Assembly (NCBI GenBank): GCA_949752745.1
Contig: OX457029.1
Coordinates: forward strand, 17,421,413-17,485,412
Source of the DNA: Protula sp. h YS-2021
Lineage: Eukaryota > Annelida > Polychaeta > Sabellida > Serpulidae
Reading direction: 5' to 3'
DNA length: 64,000 nt
Numbering within the stretch: the stretch's first letter is position 1; each line of letters begins with the position of its first letter. Below, in pieces: positions 37,443-46,865 of the stretch. Under the pieces are notes generated by a model. It was not told where the DNA came from. It searched no databases and worked only from the letters and a program-made list of their open reading frames with translations. A program made the position numbers and the translations under genes.

Positions 37443-37985
37443 AGTAGGGTAAAAGTGGGGCTCCGAAAACAGGAAGTGACGTCATAATGACGTCAGGAGG
37501 TGTTTTCGGAGCCCCATGGGGTTCCGAAAACAGTGACGTCATATTGACGTCATATGGACGTGTTATTGACGTGATATGGAGATCATATGGAGATCATATG
37601 GAGATCATATGGAGGTCACATGGAGGTCATATGGAGGTCATATGAACGTCATATGAACGTCATAATGACGTAATATGGAGAGTGCCATTCAAACGGCATG
37701 CAAACGGGCGGCCATTCAAACAACCATCCAACGGCAGACGGACAGATGAGACACCTCCCCAAACATACAAGTTCTCCATTTTATAAATAGAGAACTCATA
37801 GCTACATGGTTAGAGCTCACCTATAAAACCCCCCTTAAAGTCAAAAGGGGGTATAAAAAAGGGGGTAAAAAAAATCACCTTTTTTTTTTTAAGCATTTCC
37901 CACACTCTCATGCATACACATACATACTAACACCATGATACGATTAGCGCTTATTTCGTATTAGTGGATGGCCCTTAGGAGGGCC
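37443..37985. repeat. Left terminal inverted repeat
   Basis: The outer 100 or so bases match the right end exactly. They are followed by a 14-bp unit-number difference, an 11-bp tandem tract (atatggagatc type, about ten units, 37570-37680) and aaacgggcggccattcaaac words. The match resumes at ggcagacggacagatgag (37732 on) and at agcatttcccacactctcat (37893-37973), ending with the stem-loop at 37970-37985. The outer tip contains GGGGCTCCGAAAACA (37457-37471) and its inverse (37501-37515). Confidence 0.9.
37970..37985 (-). terminator. Histone-like 3' stem-loop after RING gene
   Basis: On the minus strand GGCCCTCCTAAGGGCC forms a 6-bp stem with a 4-nt loop 21 nt after the RING stop codon. A second hairpin (CCGGCAG/CTGCCGG, 37984-38004) precedes it. 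No AATAAA lies nearby. The right TIR has a counterpart at the homologous place with changed but still pairing bases. Confidence 0.5.
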
Positions 37986-38006
37986 GGCAGGTTTTTGCTG
38001 CCGGAC

Positions 38007-38561
38007 TCAGAAAAATTCGACGATGTCTTGGACTGGCCTTGCGCAGTGTGTTAATTGCTGGCTGTTGAAAACGTAATGATCCGTTTTCAGTCCGCAGGTG
38101 AAGCATGCAGTCGTGTATTCATCAGCAAGCGCCATCATCTGAGTCCAAATTGCAGCGCAGTAAATACATGATTGATGGCCGCAATCCACAGCAATAACGC
38201 GATCAGGACTGAGCATGCAGCCGCATGCGATACATATGTCGAGGTCTTGCTGGAGGAAGAATCTTCCCCATGCTGGATACTCTTCCTCCTCAAGTCTTGA
38301 TGGTATCGATTCCCCCAGCATGGTGCATCGGAAGTAAGCCTCGACGTAATGTCCCTGCTCAATATTTTCCAACCGCTTTCCCAGCGTCACCCTCCGGTTA
38401 AAAAAGACCGGAACACAGAGGACCTTGGCGTTTGCAGGGTTCGGCAGCATCTGGTAGAAAAAATATCTCACAGGCTGGTTCACTGGCGGCACCACCGGCA
38501 CTTGCACCTCCCTGACTTCCCTCACCGTGAGAACATCGTTTAACGCATAGAAGAGCTCCAT
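38007..38561 (-). CDS. RING-finger protein (putative E3 ubiquitin ligase)
   Basis: 184 aa. I start at the ATG at 38561 (MELFYALNDV) because a TATA box lies 50 bp upstream and the longer frame runs into G-runs. The C-terminal half has a complete C3HC4 pattern: CIAC, 13 residues, CGH, two residues, CIYC, then CFTC (about residues 110-156). The zinc ligands are spaced as in RING fingers, which recruit E2 enzymes for ubiquitin transfer. The N-terminal 100 residues are not recognised. It is the outermost gene on the left, read toward the TIR, and no lesions are seen. RING proteins are common viral modulators of host proteins; the target here is unknown. A non-RING zinc fold is the alternative. Confidence 0.7.
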   Translation of the reverse strand: MELFYALNDVLTVREVREVQVPVVPPVNQPVRYFFYQMLPNPANAKVLCVPVFFNRRVTLGKRLENIEQGHYVEAYFRCTMLGESIPSRLEEEEYPAWGRFFLQQDLDICIACGCMLSPDRVIAVDCGHQSCIYCAAIWTQMMALADEYTTACFTCGLKTDHYVFNSQQLTHCARPVQDIVEFF

Positions 38562-38610
38562 AGCCGTGAGAGATGAAAGCGGTTGTGAGCCTGAACTGAA
38601 ATGGCTACCA

Positions 38611-38620
38611 CTTATATACC
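38611..38620 (-). promoter_or_regulatory. TATA box of RING gene
   Basis: GGTATATAAG on the minus strand, about 50 bp upstream of the ATG at 38561. Confidence 0.65.
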
Positions 38621-38629
38621 ACTTGAAGT

Positions 38630-38845
38630 AAGGACCCCCCCGGTTCTCACTGAGGACCCCCCCCCCCCCCCCCAGGGACAGAGGCAAACTGCCTACATAA
38701 CGTAAGGACCCCCCCGGTTCTCACTGAGGACCCCCCCAGGGACAGAGGCAAACTGCCTACATAAAGTAAGGACCCCACCCCCCCCCCCCTGAGCAGCGGA
38801 TATGAAGCAAGGACCCCCCCCCCCTGGGAGAGCATATAATGCGAG
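38630..38845. promoter_or_regulatory. Divergent promoter region with G/C-run modules
   Basis: Between the divergent RING and Cys-rich genes lie repeated modules of aaggaccccccc plus gggacagaggcaaactgcct (two near-identical copies, about 38648-38708 and 38709-38768) and further C-runs. The same G-run/GGTCCTTG module precedes the zinc-finger gene at 53097-53195 and recurs at 56300-56400. Confidence 0.55.
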
Positions 38846-38859
38846 GATGCTGCTAGTAG

Positions 38860-38867
38860 TATATAAA
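38860..38867 (+). promoter_or_regulatory. TATA box of Cys-rich gene
   Basis: TATATAAA, 40 bp upstream of the ATG at 38907. Confidence 0.65.
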
Positions 38868-38906
38868 TGCGGGTTACAGGCTGCATCAGCCAACACAAGC
38901 AGCAAG

Positions 38907-39259
38907 ATGTCTACAAGTCATGCAATCACAGTGATGCGAAACGGCAAGGCAGTGACGCTAACGACTGAATGTTATAAGTGCTGGGTGTGGATAGAGTATC
39001 CAGGACAACCACACAACTGCCCGGTACACCACAATGCACCACGACGGTACTGTTGTAAGACCTGTGGCGGTTTGCTATGGTACAGTTTACTGCACGATTA
39101 CCTGGGCCGGAGCCATGCACAAACTGCTGGTGGTGCGGTGCGACGCTGAAAAACTTTGGATATTATAATTTTCATCCTTTCAAGTGTGCACGAAGACCTT
39201 TCATAATGGAACAATTTTACAGATATCAGTGTGATTGCGGAAATCCGACTTGTTGGTGA
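38907..39259 (+). pseudogene. Small Cys-rich (zinc-binding?) protein, frameshifted
   Basis: The ATG at 38907 opens 80 codons containing CYKC, NCPVHH and YCCKTCGG, then drifts into an arginine/alanine tail and stops at 39149. From about 39077 another frame, open to 39259, continues the Cys-rich character with PCTNCWWCG, FKC and YQCDCGNPTC. The simplest reading is one about 115-aa zinc-ribbon-like protein broken by a single frameshift between 39077 and 39115; two overlapping small genes are the alternative. It has its own TATA box and a histone-like stem-loop 25 nt after the second stop. Family not recognised. Confidence 0.5.
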
Positions 39260-39283
39260 AGAGCCAACTCACTAACATCTTTC

Positions 39284-39299
39284 GGCCCTTCTAAGGGCC
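39284..39299 (+). terminator. Histone-like 3' stem-loop after Cys-rich gene
   Basis: GGCCCTTCTAAGGGCC: 6-bp stem, loop TCTA. It fits the histone mRNA stem-loop consensus (GGYYCU, UHUH loop, ARRRCC) and lies 25 nt after the stop at 39257-39259. Purine-rich tgaaatgaaaacg follows, where a U7-pairing element would lie. No AATAAA is near. Confidence 0.5.
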
Positions 39300-39348
39300 A
39301 TCCTCTGCTGTGAAATGAAAACGCAAATTCTGTCTATGTATGAGTGTG

Positions 39349-39356
39349 TATAAAAG
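39349..39356 (+). promoter_or_regulatory. TATA box of DNA polymerase gene
   Basis: TATAAAAG, 64 bp upstream of the ATG at 39420. The relic polymerase fragment at 58665 has the same gtgtataaaagg context. Confidence 0.7.
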
Positions 39357-39419
39357 GGGTATGTCTGAGATAACATTTCAGCATTTCAGTTTCAGCAGTT
39401 GACGGAACAACAACCAGCT

Positions 39420-42400
39420 ATGATGAAAAGTGAAGAGCATGAGAAAGGAGTAAAGAGACAAAGGATGGAAGAAGATCACATTTGGCCATACGGTCAAGTT
39501 CAGTGTATGGAATGCAATGTGAAATTTCCATCTATGGATACTTATGAGACACACACATGCAGTAAAGCTAAGATGAAAGGAGCAAAGAGACAAAAGATGG
39601 AAGAAGATGACATTTGGCCATACGGTCAAGTTCAGTGTATGGAATGCAATGTAAAATTTCCATCTATGGATACTTATGAGGCACATGCATGCATACCAGC
39701 TGAGATGGACAATGTGTCTCATGAAGAACATGTTTCAAAGAAACAAAAGACAGGACAAGTAGGGAGAGGTAGAAGGCTTAGTCTTGGTGAAAACGCGCAG
39801 GAAAAACGGTTTGAATCTGAGGATGGATCAGATTTACTGCTTGAAATGCGACAGCAAGAGAACCGTATCAAGGCACATTTGTTGGAGACCTTAAACCATG
39901 GAATGAAATGGTACATTGTCGTGCATGCACGTTTCAAGAAACTGACAGCAAATGATGTTATTGTAGAACAAGTGGATAATGCATTTATCAGCAGTCCAAC
40001 ATATGCAGCATACAATCCAGCAGATATTGAGCAGGACCTGCCAGAAGCCTATAAAGAATTATTTACCAAGTTTGACGAACATGAGCGACAAGGCTCTGGC
40101 TGGGTATTGGATAACATACTGTACATTGAAGTACATACAGCTACGTTGGTTCCTCTAGAAGCGAGTAGTTATATTCCACTACCGAAGAAAGTGAAGAAAA
40201 CAGAAGGTGTGATAAACATTAAGAATGATGATAACAAGTGTTTCTTATGGTCAGTATTGGCTTACCTTCACCCTCATGGCAACAACCCAAATCGCGTGAA
40301 TCATTACAAACCATTTGAGAAGGAACTAAAGGTAGAGGGTATGACCTTTCCGACACCAATTACTGACATTCCAAAGTTTTGAAAAGGAGAACGATGTAGC
40401 CATCAACGTGTTTGGATATGAACAAGATGTAGTTGTTCCAATACAACTTAGTCGAAACGTCAGTGTGAGAGAAATCAACTTACTTCTGATTAGCAATGAC
40501 AAGACGAGGCATTACTGCCTCATCAAGAATTTTAGCAGACTTATGTCTTATCGATCAAAGCATAAGGGTACATATTTTTATTGTTTCAACTGTCTTCACG
40601 GGTTTGTACGACAAGATCTTTTAGATAAACATCGTGAAGTGTGTGACAAGAATGGAGCACAACGTTTATCATTTCCCAAGGAACCCTTCATCAAGTTCAA
40701 GAATGTGGCTAAACAGCAGCGAGCACCTTTTGTGATTTATGCCGACTTTGAATGTTTCACGCAAAAGCATGAAGAAGGAGACAAGTATCAACATCATCGT
40801 CCAAACAGCTTTGCCTATGTGGTTGTGAGCCAGTACGACACACGTGCACCAGTTGTGTATCGAGGAGACAATGCTGTGAAAGTCTTTTTAGACCATATGG
40901 TGAATGAACGTGATCGTATTGTACGTGGTTTAGAGCGGCCAAAGGAAATGGTGATGACTCGTGAAGACAAAGAGAATTTCAAGAACGCTGTTGATTGCTA
41001 CATTTGTCATGAACCTCTAGGAGCAGATCGTGTGAGAGATCATGACCACATCAATGGCAAATATCGTGGAGCAGCACACTATGAATGCAACTTACAATTC
41101 CGACTTAGAAAATATCAGCAAGGGGATAAAGATTCTTTTATCATTCCCGTGTTTTTCCACAATTTGCGAGGCTATGACAGTCACCTGATCATGGAGGAAA
41201 TTGGGAAATTCAAAGGTGAAACGATTACAGTCATTCCAAACACCATTGAGAAATATATTGCATTCACCATGAGCAATCTGAAATTTACAGACAGCTTTCA
41301 GTTCATGAGTACCTCTCTACAGAAGTTGGTATCCAACCTTGCAGCAGAAGGGAAAGATAACTTCTACAACATGACCTCTCACATTCACGATAGTGACCAA
41401 CAAGATTTGTTGTTGAGAAAGGGAGTGTACCCCATGATTACGTGGACGAACCATCCAAGTTTGCTAAAACACAGCTACCATCAAAGGATAAGTTTTATAG
41501 TCAGCTTAGCGAAGAGGACATTAGCGATGAGGATTATGCGCATGCACAGAAGTTGTGGGATACATTCAAGCTGACTATAAGTATGCCTCAACACGTATGA
41601 ATTGGATCCTGCTCATTACTATACAGCACCAGGACTGTCGTGGGATGCAATGTTGAAAGCGACAAAGGTGAAGTTGGAATTGATCAATGACATTGCAAGT
41701 ACCAAATGGTTGAGCAAGGCATACGCGGAGGAATATCTGTGATCGCACACAAGTATGCGAAAGCGAATAATCCCTACGTAGCTGATTACAATTCTGAGAT
41801 ACCAAGCAACTATCTGATGTACCTCGATGCAAACAACTTGTATGGTTGGGCCATGTCACAAAGCATGCCGCAAAGAGGATTTATGTGGGTGAGCGAGCCA
41901 GAATCCCTCGACTTCATGGATGTGGCTGAAGATGACGACATTGGATTCATTTTGGAAGTGGATTTAGAATATCCAAATTCAATCCATGATCATCATAATC
42001 ACTACCCAGTGGCTCCAGAACGGAAATGTGTCAAAGTTGAAGAATTGTCAGAGTACAGTCAGAAGCTGCGGAAAGATCTAAACATGAAAGAGAAATCCAG
42101 TGAAAAGCTCATTCCTAACTTGTCTGACAAGAAGAAATATGTACTTCATTACAGGAATTTACAAAAGTACGTCCCACTGGGGTTGAAAGTCACTAAAGTA
42201 CATCGCGCCATCATGTTTGAACAGAGCAAATGGTTGGCAAAATACATTACCTTGAACACGGAAAAGAGAAAATTGGCCAAGAACCCATTTGAGAAAGACT
42301 TCTTCAAACTGATGAACAACTCGGTGTTTGGCAAAACCATGGAAAATGTGAGAAAGCGAATCAATGTTGAACTTGTTCACAAGGAAAAGCGGTTCAAAAA

Positions 42401-43072
42401 CTTGTAGCCAAACCTTCTTTCCACAAATTCAAAATTTTCAACGAAGATTTGACCGCGGTACATTTGCGCAAAGTGGATTTGCTTCTGGACAAACCCATTC
42501 AAGTTGGCTTTACCATTCTCGACCTCAGCAAAGTGCTTATGTTCAACTTTCATTACAACTACATCATGGCCAAGTATCCCAATGCCAAGTTGTTGTTCAG
42601 CGACACCGACAGTCTATGTTACGACATAGAAACGGAAGATATCTACAAGGATATGCAGCAAGATGCTGACCTGTTCGACACAAGTGACTATCCGCCGAAT
42701 CACTTCCTACATTCCAACGTGAACAAAAAAGTGCTTGGGAAAATGAAAGATGAGACGGCAGGCGTCCCCATTGAAGAGTTTGTTGGACTCAGACCGAAAA
42801 TGTACAGTTTATTGTGCGGTGGGAAAGAAAAACATACAGCTAAAGGCTTCACTCGAGCTCGTCAAAGACGTATTAAACATATGCAGTATAGAGACAGTTT
42901 GTTCAAGAAAACTCAAACGATGGCTACAGGACATATTATCCGAAGTCATAGTCACCAGCTTTTCTCGGAGAAGTTAAGGAAAGTAGCCCTCTGCCCATAT
43001 GACGACAAGCGATATGTGCTGAATGATGGCTATTCCACCTTAGCGCATGGACATTACAAAGCAATGTTATAA
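39420..43072 (+). pseudogene. polB: Protein-primed family B DNA polymerase, disrupted
   Basis: It replicates the element, using a protein primer. The N-terminal part (39420-40382) has two tandem zinc fingers (CMECNVKFPSMDTYE...H.C) and INIKNDDNKCFLWSVLAYL, typical of Polinton polymerases. Then come ExoI YADFECF (about 40738), an HNH-like zinc segment (CYICHEPL...DHDH...HYECN, about 40995-41090), ExoII FHNLRGYDSHL (about 41155), motif A YLDANNLYGWAM (about 41815), motif B KLMNNSVFGK (about 42310) and motif C FSDTDSLCYD (about 42596). Breaks: an extra T near 40380, a lost base near 41434, loss of the ExoIII segment plus frame change near 41590, a frame change near 41695, and a shift in an A-run near 42395. 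Two of these are homopolymer changes and could be assembly errors; the ExoIII deletion could not. Catalytic palm motifs are otherwise preserved. Confidence 0.93.
39454..39720 (+). repeat. 132-bp tandem duplication of zinc finger in polB
   Basis: Codons from KRQRMEEDHIWPYG to THTCS recur 44 codons later with few changes (KRQKMEEDDIWPYG to AHACI). The copy doubles the N-terminal C2HC finger. Confidence 0.9.
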
Positions 43073-43129
43073 AAGGGAGAGGTCCTGCAATGGAAGAGTT
43101 ATTTGAGGTGTGAACATTGAAGCGTTAAC

Positions 43130-43489
43130 ATGGAACGTGAAAGTCGTAAGAGATCTACAACTGATATGGATACTCTTTTTGCAGATACAGTTAAAGACTT
43201 AAAAGTGAAAAATCCTACCACTACCATCAAGAAATTGGAAGTGGAGACAGCAACAACACCACAGTCGTGGGATGGAATGCTTTCTCTAGGAAATGGAAAG
43301 TATATCAAGATTATGAAACAAAGCAATGAAGGAGTGGTAAACATTCGCAAGTACCTGAGAGATGAGGGGACTGGAAAAAACCGCCCAACGAAAAAGGGAA
43401 TTTTGCTGACAATACCTGAATGGAAAATGCTGAAGAAGCAGGTGAAAGAAGTGGATAAAAGGCTTCGCAGACAAGAAGACGGCTCATAA
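43130..43489 (+). CDS. PC4/p15-like ssDNA-binding protein
   Basis: 119 aa with a lysine/threonine-rich N-terminus and a domain at about residues 48-108: LSLGNGKYIKIMK, VVNIRKYL, then KKGILLTIPEWKMLKKQV. This reproduces the PC4 layout: four strands carrying basic residues, the IR.YY-like step, then KGI.LT...W..L at the start of the closing helix. PC4 proteins bind single-stranded DNA as dimers, so a role in replication or transcription of the element is plausible. It lies 57 bp after the polymerase stop. Its last 35 bases (cgcagacaagaagacggctca) are echoed after the next gene (gcagacaaggagacagctca, 43882-43901), indicating tandem gene duplication. No lesions. Confidence 0.7.
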   Translation: MERESRKRSTTDMDTLFADTVKDLKVKNPTTTIKKLEVETATTPQSWDGMLSLGNGKYIKIMKQSNEGVVNIRKYLRDEGTGKNRPTKKGILLTIPEWKMLKKQVKEVDKRLRRQEDGS

Positions 43490-43501
43490 CAAGGTCAAAA
43501 C

Positions 43502-43872
43502 ATGAATGCACTCATGCTGAACGGTGGTGCTTACCTTACTGTAAATGATAGGAATGAAGTGATACTAGGTTCTCAGACAAGTTATCATCGGTTTAAATCT
43601 GAAGTGTGGAAAGACTTTAAAACATACCACTTGAACATGGGTTTAAACGTAGACTTGAAAATAAAGTGGAAGTGACGGTGGCTGAATATGATTCTTACAT
43701 ACGTGTAGAAATCTGTAGAAATCTTTTACAGGATTATCCAGAGGATTACAAGGGAGTTGTGCCAGATACACCATATACAGATTTGATCCTCTTTGATATC
43801 AAGAACTGGCGCGCAGTCTTACGATTCCTAGAAGCTATACAACATCCACTCTTCGCCATCTTGCGAGCATAA
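43502..43872 (+). pseudogene. Diverged PC4-like duplicate, frameshifted
   Basis: The ATG at 43502 opens 57 codons (NGGAYLTVNDRNEVILGSQT...) and stops at 43675. An overlapping frame from about 43618 to 43872 continues VEVTVAEYDSYIRVEICRNL then LILFDIKNWRAVLRFLEAI, with the closing strand-plus-helix pattern seen in the preceding PC4-like protein. The two halves look like one about 120-aa protein broken near 43620-43660. The 3' flank shares sequence with the 3' end of the 43130 gene. The domain similarity is weak and based on pattern. Confidence 0.45.
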
Positions 43873-43926
43873 AAACGTCTTTGCAGACAAGGAGACAGCT
43901 CATAGTTCATCTGACTGTTGAACGAG

Positions 43927-44268
43927 ATGGAAGACTTTTTATCGGAATATGAACCTATTTCACATGGATTCTCATATCTGAGAAACTTATGTGATGACAT
44001 TGTGCTAAGACATTTTGGAAAGTATATCATTCTATCAACTGACGAACAATCTGTGTTGAAAGACCATCTAGAGAAGTTCAGGATACCTGGCTTTCTCCTG
44101 GCAGTCTCAAATGAATTAGAAGTGCGTGTGACTGAGAACTGCTTAGACGTGTTTGTACAATTTCGCCAATATGACGAGCTTACAGAACGCTACGACTACA
44201 TCACCCTCAACACAGTGGAATGGTACGCTCTGTTACAAGCATTGGATTGGAAAGAACCTGACGCTTGA
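43927..44268 (+). CDS. Small protein, possible PC4-like family member
   Basis: 113 aa from the ATG at 43927. The N-terminal half is not recognised. The C-terminal half (NELEVRVTENCLDVFVQFRQ, then YDYITLNTVEWYALLQALDW) repeats the strand-strand-ITL...W..L helix pattern of its neighbours. It is the third of a run of small genes transcribed with the polymerase. Function unknown; a diverged ssDNA-binding fold is the working guess. Confidence 0.5.
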   Translation: MEDFLSEYEPISHGFSYLRNLCDDIVLRHFGKYIILSTDEQSVLKDHLEKFRIPGFLLAVSNELEVRVTENCLDVFVQFRQYDELTERYDYITLNTVEWYALLQALDWKEPDA

Positions 44269-44293
44269 ATTCAAAGAGGAAGGAGTGCAACTC

Positions 44294-44551
44294 ATGCGAG
44301 GCACCAAGTCCATTGAACTGACACATCCCATGTGTGTTATGGTGATGAACATTGACATGAATGATCATGGATATGAACTGAAACTGTCTGAACATGAAGA
44401 TGTTAAAATAATAAAGTTTGGTAATGGACAGTGTTATGCTAGTTTTCATAGCATTTACAAACGTGAATGTAATGTCTATGATACATATATTAATTTAGAT
44501 TGGTATGAATGGCATGTGTTTATTGATGTATTGAATGTATTTGTAAAATAA
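44294..44551 (+). CDS. Small protein, possible PC4-like family member
   Basis: 85 aa from the ATG at 44294, 25 bp after the previous stop. It contains GYELKLSEHEDVKIIKFGNG, CYASFHS, then YINLDWYEWHVFIDVLNV, again ending with the strand-plus-helix signature. It is the last plus-strand gene; its TAA lies within an AATAAA (44547-44552). The frame extends upstream to 44153 without an ATG that avoids overlapping the previous gene. Confidence 0.5.
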   Translation: MRGTKSIELTHPMCVMVMNIDMNDHGYELKLSEHEDVKIIKFGNGQCYASFHSIYKRECNVYDTYINLDWYEWHVFIDVLNVFVK

Positions 44552-44595
44552 AATTCAATGTAAAATAATTGTGAAATGTAAATAATGTATAACAC

Positions 44596-44601
44596 AATAA
44601 A
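44596..44601 (+). terminator. Poly(A) signal of plus-strand block
   Basis: AATAAA 45 bp after the last plus-strand stop; another overlaps that stop codon (44547-44552). Confidence 0.7.
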
Positions 44602-44627
44602 AAAGAATGTTGTATAAAACTGTCTTG

Positions 44628-44633
44628 TTTATT
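44628..44633 (-). terminator. Poly(A) signal of minus-strand block
   Basis: AATAAA on the minus strand 67 bp after the protease stop. It faces the plus-strand signals, so the two transcription blocks end within about 30-60 bp of each other. Confidence 0.7.
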
Positions 44634-44699
44634 TACAATATTCATAATACAATTCACAATTACCAACAACCTAACTAATGCAACTTAGCTAATACAACA

Positions 44700-45137
44700 T
44701 CAACAAAATAATGGTTTATAATGTCTATATACAAAATCCTTTACAACAAAATCACCATCACTTCTTCTTAATACATCAATGATTTCAAAAGGACTATGTC
44801 CTCGAGCTCTTTGAATTATATAATACACACAATAAAATCCACATGTAGAGGATATCGGTGTTTGTAATGGAACTGAATTATAAATGAAATTAAACTTTAA
44901 AAACTTATTCAAACGACTGTCTATAGGTAAAAGTCCATAAGAGTCAAAATATTCTGCAGGGTCTTCGTCATAATATACTGCCACCCAATGCTCTCCTGGA
45001 TCATCATGATCGTCTGTGTTGATGACATAGGCACCGCGTTGTAAAGATGGTAACTGGTCCATGGCAAACACACCTTGAAACAAGTCTTTCGTCGTGGCAC
45101 CATGGGATAGGATGGCTTCTATCTGCTTCGTGTTCAT
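44700..45137 (-). CDS. Adenain-like cysteine protease
   Basis: 145 aa, intact. The catalytic set is in order: His50 in PGEHWVAVYYD, Asp65 in EYFDSYG, Gln92 in PLQTPISS (oxyanion) and Cys99 in STCGFYCVYY. This is the C5 (adenovirus) protease arrangement used by Polintons to process virion proteins during maturation. The length suits the compact Polinton form. The start codon overlaps the capsid stop in a 4-nt ATGA junction. It is the last gene of the minus-strand block. Confidence 0.92.
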   Translation of the reverse strand: MNTKQIEAILSHGATTKDLFQGVFAMDQLPSLQRGAYVINTDDHDDPGEHWVAVYYDEDPAEYFDSYGLLPIDSRLNKFLKFNFIYNSVPLQTPISSTCGFYCVYYIIQRARGHSPFEIIDVLRRSDGDFVVKDFVYRHYKPLFC

Positions 45138-46507
45138 GACTGGTAGTCGAATTGAATGCTACGATTTGCACTTATTTCAACAATGTTATCAAATTCAGCA
45201 TACACTATAACATTGACTGTATTTTGCAAGGCACCAGCAAAATTCATTTCTAGTCTCAAATTCGCATGTTTGATAAGGGAATAATGATCAGCACCATCAT
45301 AATCAGGTGTTAAGTCAAAAGAAAACAAAGAATAACCTCTAGGCCAATCTTCCCGTTTTATAATTGAACTTTTCTCACCATCCAATCTATCAAAAGATTT
45401 GTAAAGAGTTTCAAAAGCATCAAGATATTTGCCTTGATTGATATCAAGCTTGAGAGGTTTGGATAGGACTGGTTCACCATCAGAGTAAAGCTGCATAAAG
45501 TTAAGATTAAAATGTTCAAAATTGTATGGATTTCTCAATACTGTTCCAGCAAAGGATTCATTATGGACCATTCCAATGACAATACCCTTTGGTAATTGGC
45601 CTAAAAAGATGCTATCTTTCACAAAAGATTGAAATCCAGTTGGAATAGCTAAAACTTTACATTCTTTTCTATTAACAATAAACTTAGCAGGACTTTTCAT
45701 CAATGCATCTGCATGTCCCAACTGAATACCTGGACTAACCCTCACTTTGCGAATGGTTAAAAACGCTTCTCTCACTTCTACTTTAAAACCATTATTTGCA
45801 GCCATTAATACATATCCATCTTTTTGTCTATGTAAACGCAATTTCATACTAACACCATTGGGAAGATAACGATCCTGCTCAAACAAATCTACCCTTAAAC
45901 CACCTGTAAGCATAAACTCACGGCTTAGACGTGTATACCAATAGCGATTATGTAAACCATTATTTCCTGTTTCAGCTATATCACCACCTTCAATATTTAC
46001 ATGAAAACCTGATACATATCTTTCATGATTAGGTCTTTTCACCTCATGAGTATTCATTGACCCGGCAGTATCTTTAAAGATGAGACGCATAGAGCGCTCA
46101 GAATGGAGACTTTCTTCCGAGTCATGAATGAGATGAGATATGATGCTGGTATAACCATGGGTATTGTTACTATGTGATATCAAACGATCATTTAGAAATA
46201 ATTTAATATTGGACCATAACCCATTAAACAAATCATTGATACATGACACGTTATCATCTACACCACACAGTGTTCCATCAGCCTTGACAATGCGACATAC
46301 AATATGGAGTTTACTGTTCTTTAAATCTAGATATTCTTCTGTACTCGCAGGAATGTAGAATTCTATTGGAGCACCCTCTCTAATGGCAGTCATTGGTTGA
46401 TAGTCTACATTATAACTTTTTTCTACAGCAGTTTGCGTTGGTGGTATGTGAAACCATTCTAATGGAGAAAGGCTACATTCACAAGAATGATTATGAATTA
46501 AAGACAT
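45134..46507 (-). CDS. Double-jelly-roll major capsid protein (hexon-like)
   Basis: 457 aa, uninterrupted. Landmarks typical of the Polinton/adintovirus capsid: PIEFYIPAS and YLDLKNSKL near the N-terminus, FEQDRYLPNGV (209-219), RNPYNFEHF (325-333), DGEPVLSKPL (343-352) and FSFDLTPDYDGAD (396-408) near the end. The protein would form pseudo-hexagonal trimers building an icosahedral shell. It overlaps the upstream core-protein gene by 17 nt and joins the protease through ATGA. Intactness contrasts with the broken replication genes. Confidence 0.92.
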   Translation of the reverse strand: MSLIHNHSCECSLSPLEWFHIPPTQTAVEKSYNVDYQPMTAIREGAPIEFYIPASTEEYLDLKNSKLHIVCRIVKADGTLCGVDDNVSCINDLFNGLWSNIKLFLNDRLISHSNNTHGYTSIISHLIHDSEESLHSERSMRLIFKDTAGSMNTHEVKRPNHERYVSGFHVNIEGGDIAETGNNGLHNRYWYTRLSREFMLTGGLRVDLFEQDRYLPNGVSMKLRLHRQKDGYVLMAANNGFKVEVREAFLTIRKVRVSPGIQLGHADALMKSPAKFIVNRKECKVLAIPTGFQSFVKDSIFLGQLPKGIVIGMVHNESFAGTVLRNPYNFEHFNLNFMQLYSDGEPVLSKPLKLDINQGKYLDAFETLYKSFDRLDGEKSSIIKREDWPRGYSLFSFDLTPDYDGADHYSLIKHANLRLEMNFAGALQNTVNVIVYAEFDNIVEISANRSIQFDYQS

Positions 46508-46865
46508 GATTAAAAAATATCTTTCTTATGTTTTTTGATGTTATCCGTTTAGCTGCCTTACGCCTTCTGGCACGTTTTGCTCGTTTCGGTCTCTTTTGTC
46601 CTCGTAACCCACCACCAAACATACGTTGTGCTACTCGACCTGTAACATCTTTCGCGATATCTTTTGCAGCCCTTTTAAGATGTGGTGCAACGATTTTAGC
46701 CCCTGTCTTAAGCAGTGGAATAGCTTTTCGAGCCAATGATCCCAGTATTGAACCAATACCATCTCCATATTGTATTCGCGCTCCTTTAAATCCTGGTAAT
46801 TCTCCACCCACTTGGCGAAGAAAATGGTTGCGATATATAGATGGATTGTGTGTGTATGCTTTCAT
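46491..46865 (-). CDS. Basic core/membrane-active virion protein
   Basis: 124 aa. Order: a tyrosine/histidine-rich start, GFKGARIQYGDGIGSILGSL (glycine-rich), an amphipathic helix (LARKAIPLLKTGAKIVAPHL), then a strongly basic segment KRPKRAKRARRRKAAKR before the C-terminus. This resembles the pX/pVI-like virion proteins of adenoviruses and adintoviruses, which condense DNA or disrupt membranes on entry. It lies between penton and capsid, as expected. The start overlaps the penton stop by ATGA. No lesions. Confidence 0.7.
   Translation of the reverse strand: MKAYTHNPSIYRNHFLRQVGGELPGFKGARIQYGDGIGSILGSLARKAIPLLKTGAKIVAPHLKRAAKDIAKDVTGRVAQRMFGGGLRGQKRPKRAKRARRRKAAKRITSKNIRKIFFNHVFNS

Noticed and set aside
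40370..40390. Programmed frameshift in the polymerase gene
   Set aside because: It lies at an extra T in a T-run with no slippery heptamer, and the same gene has other non-programmed breaks.
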